NCBI GenBank assembly: GCA_044233795.1
Contig: JBIIJL010000103.1
Span: 1 to 6,224, forward strand
Length of the DNA: 6,224 bases
Source of the DNA: JBIIJL01 sp044233795
GTDB taxonomy: Bacteria > Pseudomonadota > Gammaproteobacteria > Legionellales > Legionellaceae
Reading direction: 5' to 3'
Positions 4,912 to 6,224 of the stretch are shown here, in pieces (position 1 is the first letter of the stretch; the number at the start of each line of letters is the position of its first letter). The notes under the pieces are model-generated. The model ran no database searches. It was not told where the DNA came from and worked only from the letters and a program-made list of their open reading frames with translations. A program made the position numbers and the translations under genes.

Positions 4912-6045
4912 ATGCCAAGACAAGCCGACGAACGTCTGTATAGAAATGCGATAGAATGGATTTGTGAAAATCCTCAAGACCAACACCTTTCAGAAGAGAT
5001 AAAACAAGCTTTTTTGAGTTTTAATACTTTGCCACTAGAGAATAAAGTTCAGCTACTCATCACCTTAAAAAAGCTGTTAAACACGACTGGTTTACCTGAA
5101 GCGATTGAACAATCGTTTCCCTGGCTGATGGTTGACTTAGATGAACTACCTGATGAACTGCTTTTGGAAATTGGATCTCATTTGAAGAATGAATCAGATA
5201 TGAGCCATTTAGTGAGCGCCTCAAAAAGAATGTACTCTCTTTTCCAACCAAAACGCCTACTAAATGAATTTCTGCAACGAATCGCTTATGGAGAGGAGGA
5301 TAAGGCAGAAGGGCTATTTACAGCCATATACCAACGAAATATAGAAAAGATACAGCAAGCCTTACTGCATCAAGGAAGATTTACAGATTATTCCGGTCGA
5401 ATTTTCAAATGTTCAGCTTATGAATACGCCTATTGGGCGAAAGATACCCACATGTGTCGAATGCTAGAGCGTAATATGGATGATGCTACCAAAGCAGAAA
5501 TGTTAGCACGTGTTAGAGAGATAGAGCGCATGGGACTTCCGTATACCCAACACGGTGTTGCCTATTGCACGCATCATTTTGATTTAATGCCATTGATAAA
5601 AGCACTTCGATTTTACGTTGATAACTATGATGCATGGCTTGCTGCAAGTAACTGGGCTGCAATGAAAGCTGCTTGGATGAATGTGGGCCTTGCGCAGCGC
5701 GATGTGCCTGCTCATGTGGCTCAAGAATATTGTAGGCGGGACCGTGCATTTAATTCCCGGCCACTTCTTGATGAACCTGCATTACCACGAATTTTAACTT
5801 TTTATAACTGGGATACTACGCGCGAGGAGTCCTGGTTTCCTTTAACATCTGCTAATTCTGGTCTCGGTTTTGATTTTGCTTTAATGCGTGCGCCCGATGG
5901 CGGCTTTGCGTACGCCCGGGGATCTGCCTACGTGGCAGCCTTAGATTTGGCGGCCGTTGGCCGCCTAGCTGAAGTGAGAACCGACGATCTCACGCTTTTG
6001 CGTGAACATTTAAACCCACCGGCGGCTCCGAGTATGAGTGTTTGA
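4912..6045 (+). CDS. F-box, ankyrin-like Legionella-type candidate effector (copy 2)
   Basis: A 377-residue paralogue of the upstream protein with the same plan: helical N-terminus, F-box at residues 79-113 (identical to copy 1 in protein and DNA), ankyrin-like 125-190, then the Legionella-type C-terminal region. Residues 1-275 differ by scattered substitutions, including R8, N12, C18, V46, K230, L243, S246 and K252. From about residue 276 differences are dense (RAFNSRPLLDEPALPRIL), and the GC-rich patch (5885-5940) gives RAPDGGFAYARGSAYVAALD. The ending SMSV is shared. The frame is open further upstream to a TTG at 4747, but the start at 4912 is chosen. It has a GGAG 8 bases before it, it matches the copy 1 start, and the extra 55 residues would be translated from the leader. 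Role as for copy 1, probably with a different target. Confidence 0.88.
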   Translation: MPRQADERLYRNAIEWICENPQDQHLSEEIKQAFLSFNTLPLENKVQLLITLKKLLNTTGLPEAIEQSFPWLMVDLDELPDELLLEIGSHLKNESDMSHLVSASKRMYSLFQPKRLLNEFLQRIAYGEEDKAEGLFTAIYQRNIEKIQQALLHQGRFTDYSGRIFKCSAYEYAYWAKDTHMCRMLERNMDDATKAEMLARVREIERMGLPYTQHGVAYCTHHFDLMPLIKALRFYVDNYDAWLAASNWAAMKAAWMNVGLAQRDVPAHVAQEYCRRDRAFNSRPLLDEPALPRILTFYNWDTTREESWFPLTSANSGLGFDFALMRAPDGGFAYARGSAYVAALDLAAVGRLAEVRTDDLTLLREHLNPPAAPSMSV

Positions 6046-6067
6046 TTGCAGCTTGCTCGAGTAGAGT

Positions 6068-6089
6068 TGCGGCGATGCTTTTCGCCGCA
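6068..6089. terminator. Hairpin between convergent genes, unit 2
   Basis: Arms tgcggcga (6068-6075) and tcgccgca (6082-6089) with the same 6-base loop as 4300-4321. It sits between the F-box stop (6045) and the stop of the - strand ORF (6090-6092), with no T-tract. Confidence 0.55.
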
Positions 6090-6224
6090 CTATCTCGATA
6101 GACTTGAATAAACCACCTCATGATTTCTTCGTATTGCAAGCTTTGTGACGATTTCACCCACGACGTGCACCAACGATTCAAGTAACTCCTGATTCGTCAG
6201 AGAGACTGAATGACCAGCAGGTGC
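6090..6224 (-). CDS. Small hypothetical protein convergent to the F-box gene (copy 2, partial)
   Basis: The last 44 codons of the counterpart of the 4322-4651 frame; the start lies beyond the window. It reads through NQELLESLVHVVGEIVTKL and ends VVYSSLSR, against VVYSNLSK in copy 1. The 121 bases at 6104-6224 are identical to copy 1. This copy could show whether the gene has a longer N-terminus than the one left in unit 1. Confidence 0.45.
   Translation of the reverse strand, partial: APAGHSVSLTNQELLESLVHVVGEIVTKLAIRRNHEVVYSSLSR

Larger units (their letters stand above)
4693..6224 (+). repeat. Tandem duplication, unit 2 (truncated by the window edge)
   Basis: Direct repeat of the unit starting at 2875. 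It keeps the leader (without the 41-bp palindrome), promoter, F-box gene, hairpin and the start of the convergent ORF. It still matches unit 1 base for base at the last position of the window (6104-6224 equals 4336-4456), so its right boundary is not visible. Confidence 0.9.

Noticed and set aside
1..6224. tRNA, rRNA or CRISPR array
   Set aside because: No cloverleaf, rRNA-like stretch or regularly spaced short repeats were seen on either strand. The only direct repeat is the 1.8-kb duplication.

Overview
The window looks like an accessory region of a Legionella-like gammaproteobacterium (order Legionellales). The DNA is AT-rich. It carries two eukaryotic-type F-box proteins with a C-terminal region that I recall from Legionella effector-like proteins, and it holds transposase debris of kinds common in that genus. 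The genus is an inference from protein resemblance, not from any marker gene.

The left part (1-2757) is a graveyard of mobile elements. An apparently intact insertion sequence (about 82-1242) encodes a 339-residue DDE transposase, and its right inverted repeat runs through the transposase stop codon. It is followed by a broken second DDE transposase (about 1378-2108, + strand, pieces in three frames). Next comes the N-terminal half of an IS256-type transposase on the - strand (2757 down to about 2150), with at least two frame breaks and no start codon.

The right part (2875-6224) is a direct tandem duplication with a period of about 1.8 kb. Each unit holds, in order: a conserved leader with a 14-bp dyad; a TATAAT promoter; a palindrome lying over the predicted transcription start and Shine-Dalgarno sequence; an F-box gene (380 and 377 codons); a hairpin; and a small convergent - strand reading frame that shares the hairpin. 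The second unit runs off the right edge. The copies are unevenly diverged. A 285-bp block containing the F-box is identical, the last 121 bp available for comparison are identical, and the C-terminal coding part has diverged strongly. The first copy's leader carries a 41-bp palindromic insertion that the second lacks.

Biologically, the two F-box proteins are best read as paralogous candidate translocated effectors. They would use the F-box to engage the host SKP1-cullin ubiquitin ligase, with the ankyrin-like and variable C-terminal parts supplying target specificity. That role is inference from the domain. The transposon remnants next to the duplication are consistent with a rearranging, horizontally acquired locus.
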